A DNA stretch of 64,000 nucleotides from CADCVT01 sp036389485 (GTDB taxonomy: Bacteria > Actinomycetota > Thermoleophilia > Solirubrobacterales > Solirubrobacteraceae), in assembly GCA_036389485.1 (NCBI GenBank), contig DASVPR010000040.1, positions 184,315 through 248,314 on the forward strand. The letters are read 5' to 3'. Every line of letters begins with the position of its first letter. Position 1 is the first letter of the stretch. The position numbers were made by a program, and so were the translations under genes. The notes beneath the pieces were generated by a model. It was not told the DNA's origin, searched no databases, and was given only the letters and a program-made list of their open reading frames with translations. This document shows, in pieces, positions 27,315 to 35,920 of this stretch.

Positions 27315-28975
27315 GGACGCGGGGCGGTGCGCCCTCGAGACTTGCCGCGCTCGCCTTCGCCGCGTGGCTGCTGCTCGCGGGCGGGCAGGCGTCCGCGCAC
27401 TACGACGTGCTGCCGTCCTGCGGCGGCGAGCAGCCGCCGCCGTCCTTCGAGGGGAACGTCGAGACCTCCCCCAACGTCGACCACCTCGGCTGGCTCGCCG
27501 GTGAATCCGCTGACCTGACGCCGGGCGGCCGCCGCGTCGGCGACCGCTTCTACGTCACGGGCCAGACGCACTTCTCGGTCTACGACATCAGCGACCCGCC
27601 GAACCCGAAGCTGCTCTCGCGCGTCAACTACCAGTGCCGCTTCGAGAACGAGGACGTCGCGTCCGACGGCCGCTCGCTCGTCTACAGCGACTTCGCGACC
27701 AGCCGCAGCCTCTTCGTCTACGACGTGCGCAACGCGAAGGACCCGAAGCTGCTCGCCGAGGTGCCGGAGGCGGGCACCCACACGGCCACGTGCGTCCTCG
27801 ACTGCCGCTACCTCTTCGGCAGCTACAAGGTCAACTCCTCGGCGGGGCCGAACGCCACGGGCCAGGTCGTGGACCTCAGTGATCCCTCCTCCCCGAAGGT
27901 GCTCGGCGACTGGACGGACAACGGCGTCCTCCCGTCGCGCAAGGTGCACGACGTCACCGAGATCGCGCCCGGCCTCGTGCTCACCGCGTCCGCGCCGATC
28001 GAGCTGCTGGACGTCCGCCGCGATCCGGTCAAGCCCGACGTGCTCGCCCAGTCGCCCGAGCCCGAGAAGCGCTGGCACTCGGTGGAGTGGCCGCGGCAGG
28101 GGCTCGACCGCTTCGTCCTGGCGACGTTCGAGACGAACGCGACGCCGCGCTGCGAGGCCGGCGGCGGCGACTTCGCCGTCTTCGACACCAGCAGGACGGC
28201 CGAGACGGGCGAGCTCGAGCGGCGCGGCACCTGGCTGCTCTCGAACACCAACGACGACCGCTCGAGCGGCAACCCGTCCGTGAACGCCGGGCTCGGCTGC
28301 TCGCCCCACTGGTTCAACGTGCGGCCCAGCTGGCACGACGGCGGCGTGGTGGCGATGGGCGCCTACGACCACGGCGTGAAGTTCCTGCGCGTCGACCCGA
28401 TGGGCGGCGTCACCGAGATCGGTCACTTCCGCGCGCCGGGCACGAACGCGTCGGCCGCGTACTGGATCACCTGCGACATCGTCTACGTCGTCGACTACAC
28501 GCGCGGCTTCGACGTCCTGCGCTTCCGCGACGCGGCCTCGGCCTGCCCTGCCGGAGGCGGCAGCGGCGGCGGGAGCGGATCCGGCGGTGGCGACGGCGGC
28601 GGCGGAGCGGGATCGACGCCCTCGGGCGGCGGCGGACCGGGGGCCTTCCCGACCGGCCGCCTCGAGCCGCTCGGCGCGCGCGTCCGCGCGCGCTGGCGCG
28701 TGCGGCGGCGCTTCTCGCAGCTGCGCCGGCTCACGGTCACGGACCTGCCGCTGGCGTCGAGCGTGCGGATCGTCTGCCGCGGACCGCGGTGCCCGCTGCG
28801 CTCGCGCGGCGTGAAGGTGCGCCGCGGCCGCGCCGCCACGCGGAAGCTGCGGCGCGTGCGGTTCCTCCCTGGCTCGCTCGTGCAGGTCCGCATCAGCCGG
28901 CCGGGCGCCGAGACCCAGCTCGTCGGCTGGCGGATCCTCCGCGGGAAGCCGCCGCGCCGGACGCTGCCGGGCTAG
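27311..28975 (+). CDS. Secreted LVIVD-repeat protein
   Basis: A 554-residue exported protein. Signal peptide: LAALAFAAWLLLAGGQASA. Several LVIVD-type repeats are visible as FSVYDISDPPNPKLLSRV, LFVYDVRNAKDPKLLAEV and GQVVDLSDPSSPKVLGDW, which fold as propeller blades. Then come a Gly/Ser linker (about 435-465) and an Arg-rich C-terminal domain with two Cys (CRGPRCPL), a type I recall from other Thermoleophilia exoproteins and different from the domain on its neighbours. GTG start overlaps the dehydrogenase stop. Binding partner unknown. Confidence 0.8.
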   Translation: MRTRGGAPSRLAALAFAAWLLLAGGQASAHYDVLPSCGGEQPPPSFEGNVETSPNVDHLGWLAGESADLTPGGRRVGDRFYVTGQTHFSVYDISDPPNPKLLSRVNYQCRFENEDVASDGRSLVYSDFATSRSLFVYDVRNAKDPKLLAEVPEAGTHTATCVLDCRYLFGSYKVNSSAGPNATGQVVDLSDPSSPKVLGDWTDNGVLPSRKVHDVTEIAPGLVLTASAPIELLDVRRDPVKPDVLAQSPEPEKRWHSVEWPRQGLDRFVLATFETNATPRCEAGGGDFAVFDTSRTAETGELERRGTWLLSNTNDDRSSGNPSVNAGLGCSPHWFNVRPSWHDGGVVAMGAYDHGVKFLRVDPMGGVTEIGHFRAPGTNASAAYWITCDIVYVVDYTRGFDVLRFRDAASACPAGGGSGGGSGSGGGDGGGGAGSTPSGGGGPGAFPTGRLEPLGARVRARWRVRRRFSQLRRLTVTDLPLASSVRIVCRGPRCPLRSRGVKVRRGRAATRKLRRVRFLPGSLVQVRISRPGAETQLVGWRILRGKPPRRTLPG

Positions 28976-30735
28976 CCGACGGTCCGCGGCGGCGCCGCGG
29001 GCGGCGTGAAGAAGCTGCTCGCGGGCGGGTCGACGAGCGCGAGCCGCAGCGTCGCGCGGCCGGCCCCGAGCGCCACGCGCACCGGCGCGGGCGGCTGCCC
29101 GGGGCTCTGACCGCCGCTCTGCCCCTGGCCGAGGATGAGGACGACCTGCTCGCCGGGCTCGACGACGGCGTCCATCGGCTCCATCCGCACGGTCACGTCG
29201 ACCGGCACGCCGGGCTCGATCGGGCGGGGCCGGTCGCCGTACGCCCCCTCCCCCTCGGGGAAGCGCAGGTCGGTCATGCCCCACCCGATCCGCTTCAGGC
29301 CGAGCTCGGCGTCGCGGCGATAGAGCGCCGCGGTGACGTGCCCGGTCCGGCCCGTGGGCGTCGCCCGGACGCGCACCTCAGGCAGCCCCGAGATGCGCAG
29401 GCCGTCGCCGGCGTCCCAGCTGAACGCCGCGCACGTCACGCACAGCTCGTCCACCGGGCCGGGCACCGGGAGCCAGTCGGTGGTGGTCTCGAGGCCCGGC
29501 GCCTCGCTGACGAAGTAGTACCGGCTGCGCGTGTCGGGCGCGAGGAGCGGATCGCTCGGCGCGTCGCCGCCGATCCCCCACTCTGTGTCGTTGGCCGGCG
29601 GCCACGAGGCCTCGGCCCGCCAGCGGCCGCTCGCGTCCTCGATCTCGACCGGCGGGCCGGTGTCGACGTCTCGGCCCTTGAGGTGGCGATCGAACCAGTT
29701 GAGCGCGACGTCGGCGAAGTCCCAGCGCGAGTGCCCGTTCTCGACGTCCGGGACGGAGTGGCTCCACTGGCCGAGCAGCTGCTTGACCTCGATCCCGCGC
29801 CGCGCGAGGCGCGGCCCCCACGGGATGTTGCTCGCGGGCCGCACGTTCCAGTCCTGCAGGCCCTGGATGAGCAGCACGCTGCCGCGGTACCTCCGCTCGA
29901 CGTCCCTTCGGTGCGAGCGCTCGGTCCAGTAGCCGCGGCTGTCGGGCGCGCCCGTCGCGAAGCTCTCCACGGTCGCCTGGTACGCGGCATCGAGGTCCGA
30001 GCAGTTCGTCGCGCCCTCCAGCCAGCGGTCGGGCTCGCGCCCCGCGGCCGGGTTGCTCTCGCCGAAGCCGTACAGGTGGTAGTAGCCCGGGACGAACAGC
30101 CACCAGCGCCAGTCGTACGTCCCGCCCGCGTACGCCAGGTCGTAGAGGTCCGGGACGCCGCTGGCCGGCACGATCGTCTTCAGGTGGCGGTTCCCGGTGG
30201 CGGCCGCCGACCACTGCGTGCCGCCGTCGTACGACGCGCCGTACAGCCCGACGCGGCCGTTGCTCCACTTGCGCGTCCCGAGATAGGTGATCGCCTGGGA
30301 GAGGTCGGCCTGCTCGAGGTCCCCGAGCAGGTTGTGACAGCCGCCGCTGTTCCCCGTCCCGCGCACCGAGATCAAAGCGACCGCGTACCCGTGCGGCACG
30401 AAGTTCTCGACGAACCACGGCGCGCACTCCGACAGGTCCTCCTCGGCGAAGTCGACCGGGAGGTAGGTGCTGGCCAGGCCGATCACCGGCGCGCGGTAGC
30501 CCTTCGGCGCCTTCGGGCGGACGATGCCGATCTGGATCGCGACGCCGTCGACCTTGCTGCGCAGCTCGGCGACCTCGTCGGGCCGCGCCTCGAACGTCCC
30601 CGGGCTCGTGGTGCCGGAGGTGCCGTACTGCAGGCAGCTGGACGCGTCGACGCCCTCCTGGGCTCCGGCCGTCCCCGCCGGGGCCAGGAGCGCGAGCAAC
30701 GCGGCCAGCAAGACCGTGCCGCGACCCCTGCGCAT
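28972..30735 (-). CDS. Secreted S15/CocE-family hydrolase (second copy)
   Basis: A 587-residue exported alpha/beta hydrolase of the same class as the one at 22107. Signal peptide about 1-26 (LLAALLALLAPAGTAGAQ). Catalytic S168 is in GLYGASYDGG, Asp in GLQDWNVRP and His in QWSHSVPD; the jelly-roll region ends the protein. It lacks the Cys-bounded tail domain found on its paralogue. ATG 30735 is chosen over a longer frame because TAGCGT lies 8 nt upstream and the signal peptide follows directly. It is divergent from pucR and may be regulated by it. Confidence 0.83.
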   Translation of the reverse strand: MRRGRGTVLLAALLALLAPAGTAGAQEGVDASSCLQYGTSGTTSPGTFEARPDEVAELRSKVDGVAIQIGIVRPKAPKGYRAPVIGLASTYLPVDFAEEDLSECAPWFVENFVPHGYAVALISVRGTGNSGGCHNLLGDLEQADLSQAITYLGTRKWSNGRVGLYGASYDGGTQWSAAATGNRHLKTIVPASGVPDLYDLAYAGGTYDWRWWLFVPGYYHLYGFGESNPAAGREPDRWLEGATNCSDLDAAYQATVESFATGAPDSRGYWTERSHRRDVERRYRGSVLLIQGLQDWNVRPASNIPWGPRLARRGIEVKQLLGQWSHSVPDVENGHSRWDFADVALNWFDRHLKGRDVDTGPPVEIEDASGRWRAEASWPPANDTEWGIGGDAPSDPLLAPDTRSRYYFVSEAPGLETTTDWLPVPGPVDELCVTCAAFSWDAGDGLRISGLPEVRVRATPTGRTGHVTAALYRRDAELGLKRIGWGMTDLRFPEGEGAYGDRPRPIEPGVPVDVTVRMEPMDAVVEPGEQVVLILGQGQSGGQSPGQPPAPVRVALGAGRATLRLALVDPPASSFFTPPAAPPRTVG

Positions 30736-30743
30736 CGACCGCA

Positions 30744-30749
30744 ACGCTA
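30744..30749 (-). promoter_or_regulatory. -10 box for the second S15 hydrolase gene
   Basis: TAGCGT on the minus strand stands 8 nt before ATG 30735, giving a leaderless start. The candidate PucR site at 30773-30789 lies about 24 bp upstream of it, near a -35 position. Confidence 0.45.
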
Positions 30750-30772
30750 CCGCCCGGTCGCGGCGGCATTCC

Positions 30773-30789
30773 TGTTCGAACGGACGAAG
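30773..30789. promoter_or_regulatory. Candidate PucR operator, copy 1
   Basis: TGTTCGAACGGACGAAG matches copy 2 (32411-32427) at 14 of 17 positions and has TTCG/CGAA half-sites. It lies between the divergent hydrolase and pucR genes. Confidence 0.4.
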
Positions 30790-30826
30790 CGCGACGGCCC
30801 GATTGGTGCGATGGGACACTTAGAGC

Positions 30827-32398
30827 GTGGCGGGGCCGACGCTTCAGGAGGTGCTCGGGTCGTTCGACGCGACCGTGCTGCGTCCCGTCGCGGGCCCCGA
30901 CGGCAGCGAGCGGACCGAGGTCTCCGACGTCGTCATCCTCGACTGGACCGATCCGCACGTCCTCCGCCCGGGCGTGCTCGTGCTGGCGGTCGGCGTGGAG
31001 CCCGAGCGCCCGGCCGCGGCGACGCTCGTCGACCGCGCGGGCGCGGCCGGGGCGGCGGCCGTCATCGTGCGCTGCGAGCACGGCCTGCCGCCCACGCTGG
31101 CCGCCGCCGCCGAGCGGGCGGGCGTCGCGATCGTGGCCGCCCCGGCCGGCGCCGCGTGGGGCCAGCTGTACGCGCTGCTGCGCACCGCGCTCGCCGGCGT
31201 CCGGCCCGGGAGCGGGACCCGCGCGGCCGGCGTGCCCGTCGGGGACCTGTTCTCGCTCGCCGACGCGATCGCCACCGCCGTCGGCGGCCCGGTCACGATC
31301 GAGGACCCGCAGTGGCGGGTGCTGGCGTACTCCAACGTCGGCCACGAGATCGACGACGCGCGCCGCCACACGATCCTCGGGCGCACGCCGCCGCGCGAGT
31401 GGCAGGACCGGCTGAACGCCGCGGGCGTCGACCGCGCCCTGCGCCGCGGCGACGGCGTCGTGCGGTTCGAGAGCGCCGGTCTCGTGCCGCGCCGCGCAGT
31501 CGCGATCCGCGCAGGCGGGGAGCTGCTCGGGTCGATCTGGCTCGCCGCGGAGGACGACGAGCTGGCCCCCGACGCCGAGGAGCAGCTGCTGCGCGCGGCG
31601 GAGCTCTCGGCCATGCACCTCGTCGCGCATCGCGCTTCGGAGGACGTCGAGCGCCGGGCGCGCGGCGCGTCGGTGCGGGAGCTGCTGGAAGGGCTCTCGC
31701 CCGCCGGCCATCGCGAGCCGACGCTGCCGCTCACGGTGACCGTGTTCGACGCGGTGGCCGAGGACCGGGCTCGGTGGCTCACCTCGGCGGAACGCGTGCT
31801 CTCGGTCGTCTCGCTGTTCTCGGAGGCGGCGCATCGCGACGCGACGTGCGCCCTGGTCGACGACCGTATCTGGTCGCTGGTGCCCGGCGACGCGGGGGCG
31901 AAGGAGCAGCTCGTGGCGCTCGCCGAGCGCATCGCGCGCCGCGTGGCGGACGTCCTGGAGCTTCGGCTCGTCGCGGCGGTCGCGGGCAGCGCGGCGCAGG
32001 TGCGCGACCTCCCCGCGGCGCGGGCCCAGGCCGAGCGCGCGCTCGCCGTGCTCCACCGCCGGCCCGGCGCCGCCTCGATCGTGCACGTCGACGACGTGCG
32101 GGCCGCGTGCGTGCTGCACGAGCTGCTCGAGGTCGCCGCCGAGCGGCCGGGGCTGCGCCGCGGGCCGCTGCAGGATCTCGCGGCCGGGCGCCACGGCGCG
32201 GCGCAGCTCGCCACCCTGCGCGCCTACCTCGACGCCCACGGCGACGTCGGCCGCGCCGCGCGCGAGCTCGGGATCCATCCGAACACGCTGCGGTACCGGT
32301 TGCGGCGCGCGGCCGAGGTGGCGGGCGTCGACCTCGGCGATCCCGACGAGCGGCTCGTGACCGAGCTGCAGCTGCGCCTGCTCGACGCCACAACGTGA
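30827..32398 (+). CDS. PucR-family transcriptional regulator
   Basis: A 523-residue cytosolic regulator. An N-terminal PucR-type ligand domain (about 4-125, TLQEVLGSFDATVLRPVAG) precedes a middle domain and a C-terminal PucR/CdaR helix-turn-helix (about 455-515: YLDAHGDVGRAARELGIHPN, TLRYRLRRA). Such proteins respond to small nitrogen compounds and often activate neighbouring catabolic genes. It sits between an S15 hydrolase (divergent) and an M14 peptidase (same direction), with similar 17-bp sequences upstream of each. GTG start; no ribosome binding site. Confidence 0.88.
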   Translation: MAGPTLQEVLGSFDATVLRPVAGPDGSERTEVSDVVILDWTDPHVLRPGVLVLAVGVEPERPAAATLVDRAGAAGAAAVIVRCEHGLPPTLAAAAERAGVAIVAAPAGAAWGQLYALLRTALAGVRPGSGTRAAGVPVGDLFSLADAIATAVGGPVTIEDPQWRVLAYSNVGHEIDDARRHTILGRTPPREWQDRLNAAGVDRALRRGDGVVRFESAGLVPRRAVAIRAGGELLGSIWLAAEDDELAPDAEEQLLRAAELSAMHLVAHRASEDVERRARGASVRELLEGLSPAGHREPTLPLTVTVFDAVAEDRARWLTSAERVLSVVSLFSEAAHRDATCALVDDRIWSLVPGDAGAKEQLVALAERIARRVADVLELRLVAAVAGSAAQVRDLPAARAQAERALAVLHRRPGAASIVHVDDVRAACVLHELLEVAAERPGLRRGPLQDLAAGRHGAAQLATLRAYLDAHGDVGRAARELGIHPNTLRYRLRRAAEVAGVDLGDPDERLVTELQLRLLDATT

Positions 32399-32410
32399 GG
32401 GGCGCGATCT

Positions 32411-32427
32411 TGTCCGACCGTACGAAG
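32411..32427. promoter_or_regulatory. Candidate PucR operator, copy 2
   Basis: TGTCCGACCGTACGAAG, 13 nt after the pucR stop and 34 nt before the M14 peptidase start. It is 14/17 identical to copy 1 in the same orientation. Confidence 0.4.
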
Positions 32428-32460
32428 TCCGGCGCGGTGCGGGGTGCCATCGTGCCGGGG

Positions 32461-34962
32461 GTGAGGGTCGCCCTGCTCGCCGCGCTCGTCGTCACGCTGC
32501 TCGCAGCCGACGCCCAGGCGACGCCGGTCGCCTCGAACGAGCAGGAGCGCGCCGTGCTGGGCCGCGTGTTCCCCGAGCCCGTGCGGTCGGTCGACTACAT
32601 CAACCACGGCCCGACGAACGGCCCGGAGGAGCTGAAGACGGGCTTCGAGCTGCTCGAGAAGCTCTATCCGGGCTACCTGGAGTTCACGACCGTCGCCGAG
32701 GAGCTCGGGGATCCCAACGCCGTCAGCCTCGGGCCCGACGGCAAGCCCGCGTGGGACCCCGAGGACGCGAAGGACGGCTACCCGTTCTACGTGGCGAAGG
32801 TGACCGACGAGAGCGTCCCCGACCGCGACAAGGCCTACGTGCTGCTGCTCAACGCGCACCCGGCCGAGCCGTGCGGCCAGGAGGGCAGCCCGCGCTTCCT
32901 CGAGGACCTCCTCATCTGGCGCGACACCGACCCCGATCACGTGCTCGACGACGCCGGCGGGCTGTTCGACGAGCCGCACCGCATCACGGTCGGCGAGCTG
33001 CTGAAGAAGGTGAAGGTCTACTTCGTCTCGCCGTCGCCGGACGGCTGGGCGGGCGGCGACGGGCCCGGGCCGGCGGACAACGCGAACAACGCCGGGTTCA
33101 ACTCCAACCGCGTCGCGTACCAGGACGGCTGGGTCTTCCCGGCGAGGAAGGAGCTGTTCGACCGCGGCTACTCGTCGCTGACGCAGCCGGAGGGGGCGGC
33201 GGTCTCGCGGTACCTGCGCCAGGTGCGCGACCGCGAGCTGGGCGGGCGGCCGTGGGCGGTCGCCAACGACCAGCACGGGCCGCTGCCGACGAGCGGCGCG
33301 ATCATCTTCCACGACCAGGGCAGCGACGCGGCGAAGGTCGACCGCGTCCACGACTACGGGCGGCGGCTCGAGCAGAACATGGAGGAGGTGCTCGCCCGCT
33401 ACATGACGGGCGAGGGCGTGAACGCCTCGCAGCAGGCGGCGCGCGAGGCCGGCAGCGTCCGCGACACGCTGCTGCAGATCCACACCGAGCACGTCGGCCC
33501 GGTCTCGGAGAAGGCGGCGTACCTGACGCTGGAGTACGCCGAGTACGCCACCGCCTGGGAGCACCTCGACTACACCGTCGTCAGCTCGTGGGGCGGGTGG
33601 GCCGGGAGCCGCTCGGGGCTCGGCGCCGACTCGATCTCGTTCGAGACGGCCTGCCGCCCGTTCGCGGCCGGCTTCGATCCCGCCCTGTTCCAGCTCTTCG
33701 TCGACACGGTGCGCGCCGCGAACGAGACCGGGGTCGTGCAGGCCGCGCAGCGCGCGGGCCGGACCGACCACCCCGAGCCGGTGACGCGGCACGACCTGGG
33801 CGGGACGGTCGGGTTCGTGGAGACCGGCAGGCGCGTCACCGACCGCGACGGCAACCCGTCCCCGCCGCCGCTCGGGCACCCCGGCACGCCGCTGCTCCCG
33901 CAGGTGGGCCAGGCGCCGTACGACGTCTCCAACACCGACTGGTTCCGCGACGCCCAGTCGATCGTGCAGAGCCCGATCGTCGAGGTCCCGGCCGCCGAGG
34001 TCGGCCGGCGCGCGGCCGGCCTCGCGACGCTGGCCGTGGCCGATACCACCGACGTGGACGCCGCCGCGCTGCGGCGCTTCGCCGAGGAAGGCGGCAACGT
34101 CGTGCTGACCGACGGCGCGCTCCAGCTGCTGCCGGCGATCGCGGGGCTTCCCGGCGACAGCGTGCGCACGAACACCGCCTACGTCGGCTACAGCGACCTC
34201 GACCGCGGCCATCCGTGGACGAAGGGGATGTACAAGCGCGCCCGCCAGACGTTCGATCCCGTCGGGCTCGGCTACCCGCTGCTCATGGAGCGCGACCAGT
34301 ACTGGCCGTGCGAGCCGACGTGCGACGAGTCGGGGACCGAGAACTCCGCGCGGATCTGGACCGTCGACCGCAAGGCGTGGGAGGAGCGGGGCGGCACCAC
34401 GATCGCCACCGCCGACCCGCTCGGCGGCAAGGCCTACGGCGAGGGGACCAAGCGCGACAAGACCTCGATCGGGACGCTCCCCCTCGGCAAGGGGCGCGTC
34501 GCCGTCCTCGGGGCGATCCTGCCGCAGCCGAGCGAGAGCTTCGACCACTGGTTCGGGGTCGACCCGTACACGGTGTCGATCCCCGGCCAGCAGCTGCTGT
34601 TCCACGCCCTGCGCTGGGAGGGCGGGCCGCCCGGCGCCTCCCTGGGCCTACCTCCCGTCCCTACCAGCTGCGTCAGCCGCCGCCGCTTCGTCATCCGGCT
34701 TCGCGCTCCGCGGGGCCAGCGGCTGCGCAGCGCGCGGGTGTACGTGAACGGCAAGCGCGTCCGCGTGTTCCGCCGCGGCGGGCGGCTGCGCGCGGTCGTC
34801 GACCTGCGCGGCCTGCCGAAGCGGACGGTGCGCGTGCGGGTCCGCGGCGTCACCACGCGCGGGCGGAGGGTGACGGAGACGCGGACCTATCGCACGTGCA
34901 TTCGCGACGACGGGCGGTGGCGCAGGGTCAAGCGGCCAGGGCGGCGCCCGCGGGCCGGCTGA
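32461..34962 (+). CDS. Secreted M14-like zinc carboxypeptidase with basic C-terminal domain
   Basis: An 833-residue exported metallopeptidase. Signal peptide about 1-20 (LLAALVVTLLAADAQA). The zinc motif is H133-PA-E136 in LLNAHPAEPCGQEG, a third ligand is likely the His of NDQHGPLPTSG, and ISFETAC holds the probable catalytic Glu. After the peptidase domain comes a region resembling a glutamine-amidotransferase-like fold (EEGGNVVLTDGALQLLP), seen in some M14 proteins. The last ~77 residues (DNA 34669-34899) are the Cys-bounded basic domain. GTG 32452 is an alternative start. The 3' end overlaps the convergent epimerase by 35 nt. Confidence 0.85.
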   Translation: MRVALLAALVVTLLAADAQATPVASNEQERAVLGRVFPEPVRSVDYINHGPTNGPEELKTGFELLEKLYPGYLEFTTVAEELGDPNAVSLGPDGKPAWDPEDAKDGYPFYVAKVTDESVPDRDKAYVLLLNAHPAEPCGQEGSPRFLEDLLIWRDTDPDHVLDDAGGLFDEPHRITVGELLKKVKVYFVSPSPDGWAGGDGPGPADNANNAGFNSNRVAYQDGWVFPARKELFDRGYSSLTQPEGAAVSRYLRQVRDRELGGRPWAVANDQHGPLPTSGAIIFHDQGSDAAKVDRVHDYGRRLEQNMEEVLARYMTGEGVNASQQAAREAGSVRDTLLQIHTEHVGPVSEKAAYLTLEYAEYATAWEHLDYTVVSSWGGWAGSRSGLGADSISFETACRPFAAGFDPALFQLFVDTVRAANETGVVQAAQRAGRTDHPEPVTRHDLGGTVGFVETGRRVTDRDGNPSPPPLGHPGTPLLPQVGQAPYDVSNTDWFRDAQSIVQSPIVEVPAAEVGRRAAGLATLAVADTTDVDAAALRRFAEEGGNVVLTDGALQLLPAIAGLPGDSVRTNTAYVGYSDLDRGHPWTKGMYKRARQTFDPVGLGYPLLMERDQYWPCEPTCDESGTENSARIWTVDRKAWEERGGTTIATADPLGGKAYGEGTKRDKTSIGTLPLGKGRVAVLGAILPQPSESFDHWFGVDPYTVSIPGQQLLFHALRWEGGPPGASLGLPPVPTSCVSRRRFVIRLRAPRGQRLRSARVYVNGKRVRVFRRGGRLRAVVDLRGLPKRTVRVRVRGVTTRGRRVTETRTYRTCIRDDGRWRRVKRPGRRPRAG

Positions 34963-35884
34963 GCGCGGCGAAGCCCTCGCGCCACGTCGGCCACTTCGGC
35001 GTCCATCCGAGCGCGCGCTTCGCCTTCGCGTTCGACGCGCCGCGGGACTCGCACATCATCGCGACGATGTGCTCGCCCATCAGCCGCGCCGCCCAGCGCG
35101 GGACGCGCCGCGGCGGCTTCGCCCCTGCGGCCGCCGCGAGCGCCGGGAGCCACTCGCGGACGGGCGCGGGCTCGTCGTCGCAGACGTTGTAGACCTCGCC
35201 CGGCGTCCACGTCTCGAGCGCGGCCAGCGTGGCGAGCGCGGCGTCCTCGATGTGGCAGAACGACCAGACGCCCCCACCGTCGCCGACGAGCGGGAACTTC
35301 CGCGCGCGGACCATCTCCCACTGGTCGGCGCCCGGCGCCATCCCGGTGCCCGGCCCGTAGAAGCCGCCGTACCGCAAGACGACGCCGCCGGACTCGGTGA
35401 CCGCCGCCTCCACGTGGCGGATCGCGTCGAGGGTCGTCCGCATCTGGCGCGGCGGGGTCGGGTCGAGCGGATCGTCCTCGCTCTTCACGGGCCCGCCCGT
35501 CCGCGCGTACGGCCAGCCCGCGTAGCTCTGGGCGACGACGCGCTCGACGCCCGCCCGGCGCGCCGCCTCGAGGAGGTGGTCGGTCCCCTCCGTCCGGAGG
35601 CGGTTCGTCTGCGCGAACGCCTGCTCCAGGCGGCGCAGGTCGTTCAGGCCGGCGAGCGCCGTCATCTGGTGGACGATCGCGTCCGGGCGCGCCGCCGCGA
35701 CCGCCTCGATCACGGCGGCGCGGTCGAGGCCGTCGACCACGACGGGCTCGGCGCCGAGCTCGCGCAGCAGCGCGGTCTTCGCCGGCGTCCGGGTGGTGCC
35801 GGCGACGGTGTGGCCGTGCTCGATCAGAAGGGGGATCAACGCGCGACCCACGGCCCCGGTCGCGCCTGCGAGAAAGATCTTCAT
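34928..35884 (-). CDS. NAD-dependent epimerase, ECF41-linked
   Basis: A 318-residue SDR-fold protein with the Rossmann motif GATGAVGRALIP at the N-terminus and FYGPGTGMAPG later; the usual Tyr-x3-Lys is not obvious, so it belongs to the atypical SDR group. Epimerase/oxidoreductase genes are among the usual neighbours of ECF41 sigma factors. It is divergent from such a factor with a 36-nt gap and has an exact ECF41-type promoter ending 8 nt before its ATG. The substrate is unknown. Confidence 0.85.
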   Translation of the reverse strand: MKIFLAGATGAVGRALIPLLIEHGHTVAGTTRTPAKTALLRELGAEPVVVDGLDRAAVIEAVAAARPDAIVHQMTALAGLNDLRRLEQAFAQTNRLRTEGTDHLLEAARRAGVERVVAQSYAGWPYARTGGPVKSEDDPLDPTPPRQMRTTLDAIRHVEAAVTESGGVVLRYGGFYGPGTGMAPGADQWEMVRARKFPLVGDGGGVWSFCHIEDAALATLAALETWTPGEVYNVCDDEPAPVREWLPALAAAAGAKPPRRVPRWAARLMGEHIVAMMCESRGASNAKAKRALGWTPKWPTWREGFAALSRPAGAALAA

Positions 35885-35892
35885 GCCCCCTC

Positions 35893-35919
35893 GACGGGAT
35901 GGCCTGCCATGTTGTGACA
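35893..35919 (-). promoter_or_regulatory. ECF41-type promoter (TGTCACA-N16-CGTC)
   Basis: On the minus strand TGTCACA (35919-35913) is followed by exactly 16 nt and then CGTC (35896-35893). This equals the published ECF41 promoter consensus, as I recall it. It drives the epimerase; transcription would begin within a few bases of the ATG at 35884. Confidence 0.85.
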
Positions 35920-35920
35920 G

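Noticed and set aside
30774..30782. GTTCGAAC-like bases resembling a tRNA T-loop.
   Set aside because: No acceptor or anticodon stem can be folded around it; it is part of the candidate operator.
28087..32460. A continuous frame upstream of the M14 peptidase, which would make a 2291-residue protein.
   Set aside because: The upstream part crosses the S15 hydrolase and pucR genes in the wrong frame; a signal peptide directly after GTG 32461 marks the real start.
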